From: Halobacillus dabanensis
GTDB taxonomy: Bacteria; Bacillota; Bacilli; Bacillales; Halobacillaceae
Assembly (NCBI RefSeq): GCF_900114165.1
Contig: NZ_FOSB01000006.1
Coordinates: 124,001 to 188,000, forward strand
Reading direction: 5' to 3'
DNA length: 64,000 nucleotides
The position numbers and the translations under genes are program-made. This document shows positions 16,715 to 26,589 of the stretch, one piece after another. How positions within the stretch are numbered: position 1 is the stretch's first letter; every line of letters begins with the position of its first letter. The notes under the pieces are model-generated. The model was not told the DNA's origin. It saw only the letters and a program-made list of their open reading frames with translations, and did no database searches.

Positions 16715-16885
16715 CATTGGTACAGGCAGGTCTACTGACTTGTGTGTCATCCTACTAAGAATCCTTCCCATGTCTTGGACACAGTGGAAATTCCCTTTCG
16801 TCTACACTTACAGTTGCGAGGACAGTTCTGGATTCGCACCAGATTCCCTTTTAAGTCTTCATCATACACCCGGACCTCTTCGTAT
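16715..16885 (-). ncRNA. Cobalamin (B12) riboswitch
   Basis: On the minus strand, aptamer landmarks appear in order: GGGAATCTGGTGCGAATCC, then CCTCGCAACTGTAAG, the B12 box CCACTGTGTCC, GGGAAGG, and the 3' AGTCAGTAGACCTGCC. It is followed by an intrinsic terminator and then the DUF4430/ECF-S genes. B12 binding should switch the operon off. Outer limits are approximate. Confidence 0.95.
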
Positions 16886-16930
16886 GAAGTTCCATAAACA
16901 AGATTACATTAATTTTTGGAATATAGCAAA

Positions 16931-18718
16931 TTATTTTTCTGATGGAGAATATGGAATTTTGAATGTGAAAGTCGTTCCTTCTTCCAGCTTACTGTGTACA
17001 CTAATCGACCCATCATGAGCCTCTACAATGTTTTTAGCGATTGCAAGACCCAGGCCGGTACCTTTTTTATAATTCTTGTCCTTACGTTTCCTGGATTTAT
17101 CCGCTTTATAGAACCGCTCGAATACAAAAGGCAAATCATCTTCAGCGATCCCAAGCCCTGAATCTTGTACACTTGCAACCCACTCCATGTCCCCATCTTC
17201 AATTGTCACTTTAACATTACCACCGGCACTTGTATGCCTTATTGCATTGTCCACTAAGTTCGTAAACACCTGCTCGATTCGATCTGGATCGAAGGTTAGC
17301 GTATGGAAGCTGGGATCGATTTCTAATTTCAGACCCACTGCTTTTTCACCTGCAAGACCGGAAAATTTACGGATAATTCTTTGCATGTAAGGTTCCATCT
17401 CTACAGGTTCTGTCGTCAGCTGAATGTGACCAGCTTCCATTCGCGCTATATCCAACAATTCATTTACAAGACGACCGATTCTCAATGATTCGTCATGAAT
17501 AATTTGCGCCAGTTCGTTTTTGTCCTCTTTCGTTTCGGCGATGTCATCGACAATCGCTTCACTGTAACCCTGCAGCATGGAAATAGGAGTTCTGAGTTCA
17601 TGGGATACATTAGCAATGAAATCTTTGCGTAATTTATTCAACCGGCGCTCCTCCGTCATATCTCTAAGAACTGCGACCGCCCCTCTCACTTTTTCACGAT
17701 CATACAAAGGGGTCATGATGATCACCCAGGAACGTCCTTGCAAGGTCATTTCTGTCATGGACTCGTTTTCCTCAGATATAACGCTTTTGAATTGCTCCTG
17801 TAATGGTTGGGGTAAGCGAGCCTCCTGCTCAGACTTGGGAGTCATACCACTTATTTCGTACTCATATGTTTCTAAATATTGCTGGGCAGGTGGATTGGAA
17901 ATAAGGACATCCCCCTGACGATTGAAGGTGATTACTCCATCTGCCATCGACCTCAATATTCCAGAAAGCTGTTCTTTTTCTTGATTCAGTGCATTGATAT
18001 GGAATTTCAAATCTCTTCCCATTCGATTGAAAGCCATAGCCAGCTCACCAATTTCATCGTGCGTCCTGATGGGAATTTTCGTATTGAATTCCCCTTTGGC
18101 AAGATCCATAGCACCTTCCCGCATTTTAATCAATGGTGCAGTGATTCTTGTAGATAAGAAAAAGGCAAAAATCGTTGTCAAAATGATGGCAATACCTGCA
18201 CCAAGGAAGATGATTTTAGTTGTTTGCTCTGACGTTTCTTCGATTGTGTCAAGAGATTGATAAACGAATACTGCTCCCTCTTGGTTGTTCAAAGGCGTGC
18301 CTACTACCATCAGACCTGACTCACCAGATCCCATATTTGCCACCTTCTTCACATCTTCTCCGTTAGTAAGAACGGTTGATAGCTCTTCATCATTTTCGAA
18401 CCAAGAATAACCGAGTTCAGGAAGTTGGGAGGATTCACTATCTGCTTCTACTAACTCTTCAGAGTTTTGGACGATAACTGCACGACTCGCAGGATCCTTC
18501 ACAAGTGCTGTAGTGGAAAGCAAAAGGTCTTCCTGTCCCTCATACCTGTCTACAACATCTGAAATTTTATCAGCCGTTTGTAACAAATGACTCTCTGCTT
18601 CCAGTACGTGGTAATTTTGGAAAAACTCCAGCAATAGAACCGTAAGAATAAAAAGCACAAAACAGACTAAAAGTAAAATGGTAAACCATAATTTTCCTAC
18701 TACGCTACGCCAAAACAT
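16931..18718 (-). CDS. resE: Sensor histidine kinase ResE
   Basis: Membrane kinase for respiration and anaerobic regulation. Helix 1 (about 8-32), an extracytoplasmic sensor (33-165) and helix 2 (about 168-190) are followed by HAMP (around APLIKMREGAMDLAKGEF) and a PAS domain (about 250-355). The HisKA segment FIANVSHELRTPISM carries the phosphorylated His, and HATPase motifs follow (NLVDNAIRH, GLGIAEDD, GTGLGLAIA). The 595 aa agree with B. subtilis ResE. The start overlaps the resD stop by a base. Oxygen or NO-linked signals are known in B. subtilis. Confidence 0.94.
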   Translation of the reverse strand: MFWRSVVGKLWFTILLLVCFVLFILTVLLLEFFQNYHVLEAESHLLQTADKISDVVDRYEGQEDLLLSTTALVKDPASRAVIVQNSEELVEADSESSQLPELGYSWFENDEELSTVLTNGEDVKKVANMGSGESGLMVVGTPLNNQEGAVFVYQSLDTIEETSEQTTKIIFLGAGIAIILTTIFAFFLSTRITAPLIKMREGAMDLAKGEFNTKIPIRTHDEIGELAMAFNRMGRDLKFHINALNQEKEQLSGILRSMADGVITFNRQGDVLISNPPAQQYLETYEYEISGMTPKSEQEARLPQPLQEQFKSVISEENESMTEMTLQGRSWVIIMTPLYDREKVRGAVAVLRDMTEERRLNKLRKDFIANVSHELRTPISMLQGYSEAIVDDIAETKEDKNELAQIIHDESLRIGRLVNELLDIARMEAGHIQLTTEPVEMEPYMQRIIRKFSGLAGEKAVGLKLEIDPSFHTLTFDPDRIEQVFTNLVDNAIRHTSAGGNVKVTIEDGDMEWVASVQDSGLGIAEDDLPFVFERFYKADKSRKRKDKNYKKGTGLGLAIAKNIVEAHDGSISVHSKLEEGTTFTFKIPYSPSEK

Positions 18719-19434
18719 CAGTCACCAGCGACCTCGAATTTATAACCGATGCCCCACACGGTCACAATCATTCCAGCAACTTCCGCTGAGACCTTGCTCA
18801 ACTTTTCCCGCAGTCGCTTTACGTGCGTATCCACTGTTCTAAGATCGCCGAAAAATTCGTACTGCCATACTTCCTTCAATAATTGTTCCCTGTCGAACAC
18901 TTTGTCTGGCGACTGTGCCATGTAATGGAGCAATTCGTATTCTTTTGGAGTAAGCGCCACTTCCTTGCCGTCAGCTGTAACACGATGCGCATCATTATCA
19001 ATGGTCATATGAGGAAAGACGAGTACATTACGAGCAGATGTCTCTGTTTCCAGAAACTTTGTAGATGAAGATCTTCTAAGAAGAGCTTTCACCCTCAAGA
19101 CAACTTCTCTCGGGCTGAAAGGTTTAACGATATAGTCATCCGTCCCTACTTCGAACCCCTGGACCCTGTTTGCTTCCTCCCCTTTTGCTGTCAGCATGAT
19201 CACAGGTGTTGCTTTCTTCTCACGAAGTTCTTTACACACCTCAATCCCATCTTTACCAGGGAGCATCAAGTCCAGTAGAATCACATCATAATCATTCTGT
19301 ATCGCTTTTTGCAATGCCTCTTCCCCGTCTTCCGCTTCATCGATCACATAATCTTCTTTTTCCAAATACATTCGTATCAACCGACGGATGCGTTCTTCAT
19401 CATCCACGACGAGCACTTTTGCTTCTTGTTCCAT
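18718..19434 (-). CDS. resD: Response regulator ResD
   Basis: OmpR-type regulator of 238 aa. The receiver domain has acidic DDEE at 12-15 and the phosphoacceptor Asp in VILLDLMLPGKDG, with T in MLTAKG and K in DYIVKPFSP. The C-terminal winged helix is in PKEYELLHYM...FGDLRTVDTHVKRLREKL. It activates ctaA, resABC, fnr, nas and hmp genes in B. subtilis. It begins the resDE transcription unit. The 250-nt gap to resC holds the resC terminator, so resDE probably also has its own promoter. Confidence 0.95.
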   Translation of the reverse strand: MEQEAKVLVVDDEERIRRLIRMYLEKEDYVIDEAEDGEEALQKAIQNDYDVILLDLMLPGKDGIEVCKELREKKATPVIMLTAKGEEANRVQGFEVGTDDYIVKPFSPREVVLRVKALLRRSSSTKFLETETSARNVLVFPHMTIDNDAHRVTADGKEVALTPKEYELLHYMAQSPDKVFDREQLLKEVWQYEFFGDLRTVDTHVKRLREKLSKVSAEVAGMIVTVWGIGYKFEVAGD

Positions 19435-19644
19435 TGCAACCTACCTCCATACGACTTTGAATTTTAAACTTTCATAACCTGTAACCTGACAATTGAATAT
19501 GTGCATTAGCCTATGTAAAGTTATCCCTATAACGCATAAGGGCGAGTCATCTTTTTTTGTATGACCTTTATTTAGGACAGTGTGGTACACCGGAAAAAAT
19601 TTGTATACCATAGGCGTTACCCAGTTTTAAAGCCCTTTTTAAAC

Positions 19645-19680
19645 AAAGAGCAGGTGGAGCTATGAATCCCCGCCTGCTTT
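19645..19680 (-). terminator. Rho-independent terminator of rluB-resABC
   Basis: Minus-strand AAAGCAGGCGGGG and CCACCTGCTCTTT arms are separated by ATTCATAGCT. It lies after resC and before resDE. Confidence 0.7.
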
Positions 19681-19687
19681 TGTTGAT

Positions 19688-20878
19688 TTAAGCATAAGAA
19701 TGCAAACCAGAAATAATTAAGTTGACTGCAATCAAGTTGAACATAATAATGCCGAAACCACCGACCGCCAGCCATGCCGACTTCATTCCCTGCCAACCTC
19801 TGGACAGTCTTAAATGTAAATATGCGGCATAGAAGAAGAAGGTGATGAGGGCCCAAACTTCTTTAGGGTCCCAACCCCAAAAACGGTCCCATGCTTGCTG
19901 TGCCCAAATCATAGCAAAGATAAGCGCGCCAAGGGTGAAGACCGGAAATCCGATAGCTACAGCACGGTAAGATACTTCATCCACAAGTTCCGGGTTTACT
20001 TTCTTATTCAATAATGGCTGAATAGACGCCGCTATCCTTTTTCTCAAAATCAAGCGTGTTCCCCAATAGAGAACCACTCCGCCTAAAATAGCCCAAAGGA
20101 ATGTGTTGAGTTTTTTCGCTGCATCTTCGCCCCGCATCCATTCCGGAGCTTGGAACAATGGGGCCATCCTATCATCCGAAATCAGAACGCCTTCATTAGG
20201 TCCGGCAATTGCAGGCATCTCGTAGGTGATCTCTGCCTGCTGGCCTTCTATAGGTGCTTCAAAGGTCGCTTCATAATTCATCGCACTGAAAGAGGAGGAA
20301 AGAACGATAAAAGCCAAGGTCACAGCGATTATATAGATAACAAATTCAAGCCAATAAGTATGTTTAGAACGTTTGCTCTGATCTACTTGACTGATCAGGA
20401 ATACAAGCCCCGCTACAAAGCTCACCGATAAAATTCCTTGTCCAAGGGAAGCTGTCGTCACATGGATATACAACCAGTGTGATTGTAATGATGGAACTAA
20501 TGGTGAAACCTCTGTCGGAAACATACTTGCAAACGCGATTAAGAGTAAAGCAATCGGCAAGGCAAATAAGCCAAGCAAATCTACACGGTAAATAAAATAT
20601 AACACAATGAAAGCGAAAACGAGCATCATACCGAAGAAAGTGGTGTATTCAAATAGATTACTTACTGGTGCATGCCCGCTAGCCATCCATCTTGTAATAA
20701 AATAACCGATCTGTGTAACGAATCCGATAATCGTAATTGTGATTCCTATATTACCTGCAATCTTACTTTTCCCTTTCTTTTTATCACGGATCGTTCCAGC
20801 GAAAAAGAACGTCGCAATCAAATAGATGAAAAAGGCGGCATAAAGCAGGTTGCCACTAATGGTTGTCCAATCTCCCAT
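19688..20878 (-). CDS. resC: Cytochrome c biogenesis protein ResC (CcsA)
   Basis: Integral membrane haem-handling protein of 396 aa with about eight helices. The WWD-type haem-binding motif [21 protein letters not shown] lies near the C-terminus (residue ~320-345). Together with ResB it carries haem across the membrane and attaches it to apocytochrome c. An extracytoplasmic loop with acidic residues lies around 205-250. It is 17 nt downstream of resB in one operon. Confidence 0.94.
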   Translation of the reverse strand: MGDWTTISGNLLYAAFFIYLIATFFFAGTIRDKKKGKSKIAGNIGITITIIGFVTQIGYFITRWMASGHAPVSNLFEYTTFFGMMLVFAFIVLYFIYRVDLLGLFALPIALLLIAFASMFPTEVSPLVPSLQSHWLYIHVTTASLGQGILSVSFVAGLVFLISQVDQSKRSKHTYWLEFVIYIIAVTLAFIVLSSSFSAMNYEATFEAPIEGQQAEITYEMPAIAGPNEGVLISDDRMAPLFQAPEWMRGEDAAKKLNTFLWAILGGVVLYWGTRLILRKRIAASIQPLLNKKVNPELVDEVSYRAVAIGFPVFTLGALIFAMIWAQQAWDRFWGWDPKEVWALITFFFYAAYLHLRLSRGWQGMKSAWLAVGGFGIIMFNLIAVNLIISGLHSYA

Positions 20879-20895
20879 TTTCCATCCTCCTGACT

Positions 20896-22530
20896 CTATG
20901 ATTTCATTTCATATTGGTCCACTGGTGCCTCGATATTCGTATCTTCTATGGCTCTTTCGATTTCCATTCTCAAAGCATACCAATTTTTGTTCGTATGGCC
21001 GGCGATCCATACCCCGTCTTCTCGTGGTTGGAGCCAAATACGCCGATGGTTCCAATACATCCCCTGAATGACACCGATCATAAATATCGCACCGCCAAGG
21101 GAAATGATGCCAAGTGTGTGGTCCTTTTTCACCGTCAAACCGGTAACGTCCCTGACATTAAACCCTGTAAGACCCAATTTGTATTGATTATCCTCACTAG
21201 CACCAATGTTGGCACCAATACCGAGAAAACTTGTTTCAGCCTCTTCTTCTCCAGGTGGGTACACATTAAAGACAAAGGCAGGATTTCTAGGATACTTTGT
21301 TACAGATTCCGGCTGACCATCCTGCATTTCATAATCAGGGAAATAATTGACGACCTCGACTCTGAATCCTCCTTCTAATTCGTATGTAGATTGAGGATCT
21401 GTCAAATCAATTGTAAACTCTCCATGATTCGTTTCATCATCATCTTTATCATGGATTTTAAATGACATATCCTTGAATTCGTCCAGTTGATAGCTTGATT
21501 GATAAAGAGCATAGTCATCAAATTTCAATGGATTGTTCAAAGTCGCTGCCCCTTCTTTGACCGCTTCTAATTCAGGGTCAGCCCCTGTAACGTCTTTATT
21601 GGTACGCTCATAGATCGTGGCATCTGTCCGGAACGTTTTTGGTATTGGACCTTCTTGATTTTCAATTGCTTCCTTGAATCTTGCATCCTCAGGATCATCT
21701 TTATCATAGGTTTCCAGCGTGAAGTCTTCGTTTTTTATATAAAATTCACCTTCAGTACCGCTGATCAAAGCGGTTTCTCCTTCTCGAACCCATATGAATT
21801 CATCCACATAGAAGGCGGGTACAAAACGCAGTAACGCTCCTAAAAGAAAGATGATCAGTCCTATATGGTTCACATAAGGGCCCCACCGTGCGAAACGATT
21901 TTTCTCTGCCAATAGATGACCATCTTGTTCATAGATTTTGAATCGTCTTTTCTTCAAGTTCTCTTTAAAACGATCGATATCGATGTCTTCAGCTGTGGTC
22001 CTACCAAAAATACGTTGTTTCTTCATGAACAGTTCATGACGCTTCGGCTTCTGCTTTTTCAACGTTTTATATAGAGGGAAAAAGCGGTCAATACTTGCAA
22101 TGACAATCGAAATTCCGATCATTGCAAGCAGGATCATGTACCACCAGGAACTGAACAAATCATGGAATCCAAGCTGGTAATAGATTTGGCCAGCTAACCC
22201 ATATTGATCACGGTAGTGGATCGCTGGATCTACAGTGCTCTGAATGAATTCCTCCTGGGGGAAAATCGTACCGATGGCAGAAGCGATAACAGTAATGAAA
22301 ATGAGGGTAACTCCTACTTTGACAGAAGAAAAGAAGTTCCACACTTTATCGACGATTGTCCGATTGTACGTTTGTGATCTACGGGCACTCCCATCATAAC
22401 GCATGTTGAGGAGCTGCTTCTCATCATTGCCATCGATGTGTTGATTTTTTTCTATCGGTTTCCCGCATTCTTCACACAGAACCGTCCCCTCCGGGTTGAT
22501 ATGACCACATTCACAGGTAATTTCTTTCAT
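20896..22530 (-). CDS. resB: Cytochrome c biogenesis protein ResB (Ccs1)
   Basis: The 544-aa membrane partner of ResC. The N-terminus has a zinc-ribbon-like pair, CECGH...CEECGKP (residues 5-24). Three membrane helices (about 75-95, 120-150, 215-240) precede a large extracytoplasmic domain (about 240-480) and a last helix (about 490-510, [16 protein letters not shown]). The haem-ligation helper His residues in the helices are compatible with the CcsB/Ccs1 family. RBS and spacing (28 nt behind resA) indicate cotranscription. Confidence 0.93.
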   Translation of the reverse strand: MKEITCECGHINPEGTVLCEECGKPIEKNQHIDGNDEKQLLNMRYDGSARRSQTYNRTIVDKVWNFFSSVKVGVTLIFITVIASAIGTIFPQEEFIQSTVDPAIHYRDQYGLAGQIYYQLGFHDLFSSWWYMILLAMIGISIVIASIDRFFPLYKTLKKQKPKRHELFMKKQRIFGRTTAEDIDIDRFKENLKKRRFKIYEQDGHLLAEKNRFARWGPYVNHIGLIIFLLGALLRFVPAFYVDEFIWVREGETALISGTEGEFYIKNEDFTLETYDKDDPEDARFKEAIENQEGPIPKTFRTDATIYERTNKDVTGADPELEAVKEGAATLNNPLKFDDYALYQSSYQLDEFKDMSFKIHDKDDDETNHGEFTIDLTDPQSTYELEGGFRVEVVNYFPDYEMQDGQPESVTKYPRNPAFVFNVYPPGEEEAETSFLGIGANIGASEDNQYKLGLTGFNVRDVTGLTVKKDHTLGIISLGGAIFMIGVIQGMYWNHRRIWLQPREDGVWIAGHTNKNWYALRMEIERAIEDTNIEAPVDQYEMKS

Positions 22531-22558
22531 AGTAAAACCTCACAATATCAAGTAGACT

Positions 22559-23110
22559 CTACTCCTCCGGTGCTATGTTCTGTAAGTGACCTTCCAATTT
22601 ATCCAATGTAAGAGGACCGATCACTTGCTCTTCGATTTCACCTTCGGGATTGATGAATAGCGTTGATGGAATCGGGCCGATATTATAAAGCTCCATCACT
22701 TGACCGTCCTTATCCTGGAGTATAGGGAATGAAAGATCGTATTCATTCACGAAGCTCTCTACGACAAGTTCGGTTGAATCCAGGTTGACGGCAAGGATTT
22801 CTACACCTTTTTCTTTATATTTCGGGTACAACTTTTCCATATAAGGCATTTCATCTTTACACGGTTTACAGTAAGTGGCCCAAAAGTTCAACATGACCCC
22901 TTTTCCTTCCAAGTCGCTCAATTGAACCGTTTCCCCTGTTCCGAATTTCTTCAGTTGGAAATCAGGCGCCTCTTCCCCCTTAGCAACCACAGCCTTCTCA
23001 TCCTCGCCATTGGCAACCAGAGCGAAGACAACCAGACCTACCATGACGGTAAGCATCGCAGTCCGGAAAATGAGCCGCTTTTTCTTTTTTTGGATGGTTT
23101 TTTCCTTCAT
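22559..23110 (-). CDS. resA: Thiol-disulfide oxidoreductase ResA
   Basis: Membrane-anchored thioredoxin-like protein (183 aa) that reduces the disulfide of apocytochrome c before haem attachment. An N-terminal anchor (about 12-32) is followed by the thioredoxin fold with active site WATYCKPCKDE. ResA's family Glu opposite the site and the cis-Pro PIPSTLF are visible. The ATG at 23110 comes after GGGAGTGA; in-frame GTG codons upstream lie within the ribosome-binding site. The gene follows rluB after about 50 nt. Confidence 0.93.
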   Translation of the reverse strand: MKEKTIQKKKKRLIFRTAMLTVMVGLVVFALVANGEDEKAVVAKGEEAPDFQLKKFGTGETVQLSDLEGKGVMLNFWATYCKPCKDEMPYMEKLYPKYKEKGVEILAVNLDSTELVVESFVNEYDLSFPILQDKDGQVMELYNIGPIPSTLFINPEGEIEEQVIGPLTLDKLEGHLQNIAPEE

Positions 23111-23163
23111 CACATTCACTCCCACACCATTATAACATTGAATGAAAAAGTTAAATTTGAACG

Positions 23164-23901
23164 TTATTTAACATTTTTACCTGCCAGTTGACGAAGTTGT
23201 TTGACCTCAAATGGTTTCAGAGGGCGATAGTCTCCCGCATTCAATCCATGCAAGTCCAGGGAGCCGTATCTTTCGCGCTTCAATTTATCCAGAGGGAAAC
23301 CAAGAGCATCGAACATCCGGCGAACTTGTCTGTTTTTCCCTTCGTGAAGAACGATCTGGACAATCGCCGTATTCTTCCTCGTATCGGTGGAATTGATTTT
23401 CGCATGGACCGCTTTTAAATATTCACCTTCAACAGTGAATCCTTTTTTCAATTGTTTTAATTGCTCAGGAGAAGGGATGCCTTTTGTTTTTGCAATATAC
23501 ACCTTGTCCACTTCATGACTGGGATGCATAAGCATGTTGGCAAATTCTCCATCATTGGTCAATAAAATCAATCCAGATGTATCGTAATCTAAACGGCCAA
23601 TAGGGAAAATACGTTCCTTGACTTCCGGTAAATAATCTGTGACGACTTTACGCCCTTTATCATCACTCACACTCGATATGACACCACGCGGTTTATATAA
23701 CAAATAGTAGACAGGCTCTTCTTTATCGATCGGTACCCCTTCTACTTCGACGTCGTCATTCTTACCCACTTTCGTACCCAGTTCCGTAACCACTTTTCCA
23801 TTCACGGTCACTTTACCATCTGTGATTAATTTCTCAGCTTTTCTCCGGGATGCAACACCTGCGTGAGCGATCACCTTCTGTAGTCGTTCCATATCTGCCA
23901 T
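23164..23901 (-). CDS. rluB: 23S rRNA pseudouridine synthase RluB
   Basis: Modifies helix 89 of 23S rRNA. The S4 RNA-binding domain (ERLQKVIAHAGVASRRKAEKL) at the N-terminus is followed by the RsuA/RluB catalytic domain with Asp in IGRLDYDTSGLILLTNDG and the C-terminal LHEGKNRQVRRMFDALG. The ATG at 23901 follows GGTGA. Longer upstream frames add residues not found in the family. First gene of rluB-resABC, as in B. subtilis. Confidence 0.9.
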   Translation of the reverse strand: MADMERLQKVIAHAGVASRRKAEKLITDGKVTVNGKVVTELGTKVGKNDDVEVEGVPIDKEEPVYYLLYKPRGVISSVSDDKGRKVVTDYLPEVKERIFPIGRLDYDTSGLILLTNDGEFANMLMHPSHEVDKVYIAKTKGIPSPEQLKQLKKGFTVEGEYLKAVHAKINSTDTRKNTAIVQIVLHEGKNRQVRRMFDALGFPLDKLKRERYGSLDLHGLNAGDYRPLKPFEVKQLRQLAGKNVK

Positions 23902-24013
23902 ACGACCGTCACCAACTTTCTCATTATACTTGCTTTTTTCATAACAGGGAGCCACGCTTACAAGCGCAGCTCATCATTTCATCTACATTATACACATTCT
24001 ATAAAGATTTGAA

Positions 24014-24047
24014 CAAAAAAAGTCACCCTATCAGCTGAATAGGATGA
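24014..24047 (-). terminator. Rho-independent terminator of dacB-spmAB
   Basis: Minus-strand TCATCCTAT and ATAGGGTGA arms are followed by CTTTTTTTG. It overlaps the end of spmB. Confidence 0.82.
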
Positions 24048-24546
24048 TTACGATCACTATTGATGCTATTATACCAACTAAATCCGCCAACAGTCCAACT
24101 TTCAACGCATCTCCCATCCTTTTGATCCCGACAGCACCAAAATAGACCGTTATGATATAAAGGGTCGTGTCTGTACTCCCTTGCATAACAGAAGCCAGTT
24201 GTCCGATAAAAGAATCCGGTCCGAACGTACGAATCAACTCAGTAGTCATGCTTAATGCCGCTGTACCTGAAATCGGCCTGATTAAGGCTAATGGAAGAAT
24301 TTCTGCTGGAGCTCCTACCATGGACATGAGAGGTTCAAACACTTTCAAGATGGCACCCATAGCACCTGAAGCCTGAAAAATAGCAATCGACACCATCATT
24401 CCTAATAAAAACGGAAGAAGTGTGATAGCTATTTGTATCCCCTCTTTGCTACCTTCCACGAAAACTTCATAGGAGGGAACTTTTTTTATTGTTGCCGTAA
24501 CAAGGACGATCAATATTATCGAAGGAATTAGCCATATACTGATCAT
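24031..24546 (-). CDS. spmB: Spore maturation protein SpmB
   Basis: The 171-aa nucleoside-transport-gate (Gate) domain membrane protein has helices around 1-17, 40-62, 80-100, 125-150 and 152-170, and the segment PIFSGTAALSM-like PISGTAALSMTTEL. SpmA and SpmB are needed for spore core dehydration in B. subtilis. The start overlaps the spmA stop by 4 bases. Mother-cell expression with dacB is expected. Confidence 0.93.
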   Translation of the reverse strand: MISIWLIPSIILIVLVTATIKKVPSYEVFVEGSKEGIQIAITLLPFLLGMMVSIAIFQASGAMGAILKVFEPLMSMVGAPAEILPLALIRPISGTAALSMTTELIRTFGPDSFIGQLASVMQGSTDTTLYIITVYFGAVGIKRMGDALKVGLLADLVGIIASIVIVIILFS

Positions 24547-25133
24547 CCGTGCATCGCCCGCTTTCTTCGATAATAGAAATAACGATCAATCAGTAATGCT
24601 GCAACCGTAGAAATAATTGTTGCAAGGACTGTGGCTCCGACTATCGATGTGGGATCCGCGGAATCATACTTCATTCGAATCGCTAGGACCGTTGTTGGTA
24701 TGAGAGTAAGAGATGATGTATTAATCGCGAGAAGAGTAATCATTGATCTGCTGGCTTTATCCGAACCTGATAACTTTTTTAATTCTCTCATGGCTTTAAG
24801 CCCCATTGGTGTTGCTGCATTACCTAATCCAAACATGTTAGCTGTCATATTAGACAAGATATAACCAATCGCTGGATGGTCATCAGGTATTTCTGGGAAA
24901 ATCCGCTTTACTATAGGACGGAATATTTTTGCGAGTCCAGCAAGTAACCCTGCTTCTTCTGCTATTTTCATAAGTCCCAGCCAGAAAATAAGCACACCAG
25001 CAAGGCTGAGCGTTATCATGATAGCCTCATCTAAAGTTGAAAAAATCGCCTCATTCACTTCTTTCATCGTCCCATTAATGGCGGCATATGCAATTCCAAC
25101 AACAGCAAGAAAGGCCCATATCAGGTTGACCAT
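24543..25133 (-). CDS. spmA: Spore maturation protein SpmA
   Basis: The 196-aa membrane protein with a Gate domain has the characteristic GLGNAATPMGLKAMREL segment in the middle and three or more helices on each side. It acts with SpmB in core dehydration. The ATG at 25133 lies inside the 3' end of dacB (13-base overlap) after GGGGGTGG, so it is coupled to dacB. Confidence 0.93.
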   Translation of the reverse strand: MVNLIWAFLAVVGIAYAAINGTMKEVNEAIFSTLDEAIMITLSLAGVLIFWLGLMKIAEEAGLLAGLAKIFRPIVKRIFPEIPDDHPAIGYILSNMTANMFGLGNAATPMGLKAMRELKKLSGSDKASRSMITLLAINTSSLTLIPTTVLAIRMKYDSADPTSIVGATVLATIISTVAALLIDRYFYYRRKRAMHG

Positions 25134-26209
25134 GGCGCCACCCCCACCATCCTGCTAAAAAAGCTTTTCACTTCAGATAAGAATGATTGAGAAGGACGCT
25201 CCTTCCATACAGGGGCCTCTACGACCGGCGTTTTTCCAACCATAAAGTAGGTTACACCAGCCAGGTCCGACTGGTTCTGGTCATACCGGTAAAAGGTTGC
25301 ACTGAGATCCTCTTGTTCAGTCATTGTCAAAGGATAATAAATGTCTCGTGGAACGTAGTAGGTTTGGCCATTAGCTTCTACCACCCCTTCACTTTGAAGT
25401 TTGACTGTTTCAAAGTTTTTAAAACCCCATTCATACATCTGCGTATGGTCATTCCAGTCGTCAGGGGCGTTCAATGTCACAGCTATCAGTTCCATGCCTT
25501 CTTTTTCAGCACTCGTTACTAATGTCCTTCCTGCGGCTTTAGTGAAACCGGTCTTCCCACCTGTCGTCGGATCATAGTATTGAGTGAGCATTTTATTTTT
25601 GTTCATCCACGCGTAATCACGATTTTCCGACCGATACATTTCACTGCCTGTCACCTCTCGGAAAGTCTCGTTTTTCATAGAATACGCCATCAGTAACCCT
25701 AAATCGTACGCACTTGAATAATGGGTTTCCCCATCGAGTCCATGCGGGTTCTCAAAGTTGCTATGATTCATGCCCAACCAATCAGCTTTTTCGTTCATCA
25801 ATTGAACAAACCCTTCCACACTGCCTCCGACATGTTCAGCAATCGCTATAGCCGAGTCATTTCCTGACCGGAGCATCAACCCATAAACTAAATCTTTCAA
25901 GGGAATTTTCTCGTCTTCTGTCAAATAAATGGAGGAACCTTCTGTATAAACAGCCCTCTTACTCACTTTCACCTTTTCTTCCATCTTCCCAGATTCAATG
26001 GCAATAATGGCTGTCATGATTTTTGTCGTACTTGCAATCAAAGTAGGATCATACGCATTTTTCTCATAAAGGACACGTCCAGACTCCGCATCCATCAGCA
26101 CCGCCCGTTCTGCAGAAACCGATATATTAGGATTCGCCTGAACCCGATCGATTGTAAAAATCGGAAATAATAAAGTGAAAGTCATAAAAACCCAAAAACA
26201 CCTTCTCAA
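25121..26209 (-). CDS. dacB: Sporulation-specific D-alanyl-D-alanine carboxypeptidase DacB (PBP5*)
   Basis: Penicillin-binding protein that trims spore-cortex peptidoglycan. Signal peptide (about 1-25, cut after VQA), then SxxK as STTK, SGN as RSGNDSAIA and KTG as GGKTGFTKAAG. The C-terminal domain (about 275-362) is a beta-rich region with an amphipathic end. The TTG at 26209 follows GGGAGG at 8 nt and gives the basic N-terminus needed for export. First gene of dacB-spmA-spmB, as in B. subtilis; ypuI, which lies between scpB and dacB there, is missing. Confidence 0.92.
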   Translation of the reverse strand: MRRCFWVFMTFTLLFPIFTIDRVQANPNISVSAERAVLMDAESGRVLYEKNAYDPTLIASTTKIMTAIIAIESGKMEEKVKVSKRAVYTEGSSIYLTEDEKIPLKDLVYGLMLRSGNDSAIAIAEHVGGSVEGFVQLMNEKADWLGMNHSNFENPHGLDGETHYSSAYDLGLLMAYSMKNETFREVTGSEMYRSENRDYAWMNKNKMLTQYYDPTTGGKTGFTKAAGRTLVTSAEKEGMELIAVTLNAPDDWNDHTQMYEWGFKNFETVKLQSEGVVEANGQTYYVPRDIYYPLTMTEQEDLSATFYRYDQNQSDLAGVTYFMVGKTPVVEAPVWKERPSQSFLSEVKSFFSRMVGVAPWST

Positions 26210-26241
26210 GAGGACTTCCTCCCATTCTCATCGTTTGCTAC

Positions 26242-26270
26242 AACTTATGCAAAAAAGTACAAGCTTATGA
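26242..26270 (-). promoter_or_regulatory. Possible sigma-E promoter of dacB
   Basis: On the minus strand TCATAAGC and CATAAGTT are separated by 13 nt, a loose match to the sigma-E -35/-10 boxes, about 35 nt before the TTG start. B. subtilis dacB is sigma-E dependent. Confidence 0.35.
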
Positions 26271-26274
26271 TATT

Positions 26275-26395
26275 TTGAAGTGTGGAATCGCCCTGGGAGA
26301 CTCGACAAGCATAAGACAAACGGCGCCGTGGGACGGTCTTCCCCACAGAGGCGGTTGACTTATGTCTCGAGAGTCTGGGCGATGCAACCGGATCA
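26275..26395. repeat. Dispersed repeat, family 2 variant, copy B1
   Basis: Begins near GTGGAATCGCCCTGGGAGA and ends in GAGAGTCTGGGCGATGC...CCGGATC. Complementary arms ATAAGACAAACGGC...GGCGGTTGACTTAT form a hairpin. Shares its 3' 28 bases with the copy at 26590-26712. Confidence 0.75.
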
Positions 26396-26400
26396 TAAAA

Positions 26401-26580
26401 GAGAAATGCGGAAGTGCCTTGGTCAGCTCCGACAAGCTTAAGAACCCCAACGGGCTGAAGTGTTCTTTCTTCAGAATGATTATGAAAGAAGTTCGGTTAA
26501 GTTCGCAACGTCCTGTTGCAACACCGAACGACCCCACTTCCTGTGAGGCCTAAGACCTCGAGGAGCTAGGCACTGCAGCT
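26401..26580. repeat. Dispersed repeat, family 2, copy B2
   Basis: Aligns with 1075-1250: GACAAGCTTAAG, GAAGTTCGGTTAAGTT, TCCTGTTGCAACACCGAAC, ACCCCACTTCCTGTG and GGCCTAAGAC occur in the same order. Sits between dacB and scpB with no gene. Confidence 0.8.
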
Positions 26581-26589
26581 GGACAAGTC

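Noticed and set aside
26265-26553. Overlapping frames of 63-90 codons between dacB and scpB
   Set aside because: They are entirely within the tandem family-2 repeats.
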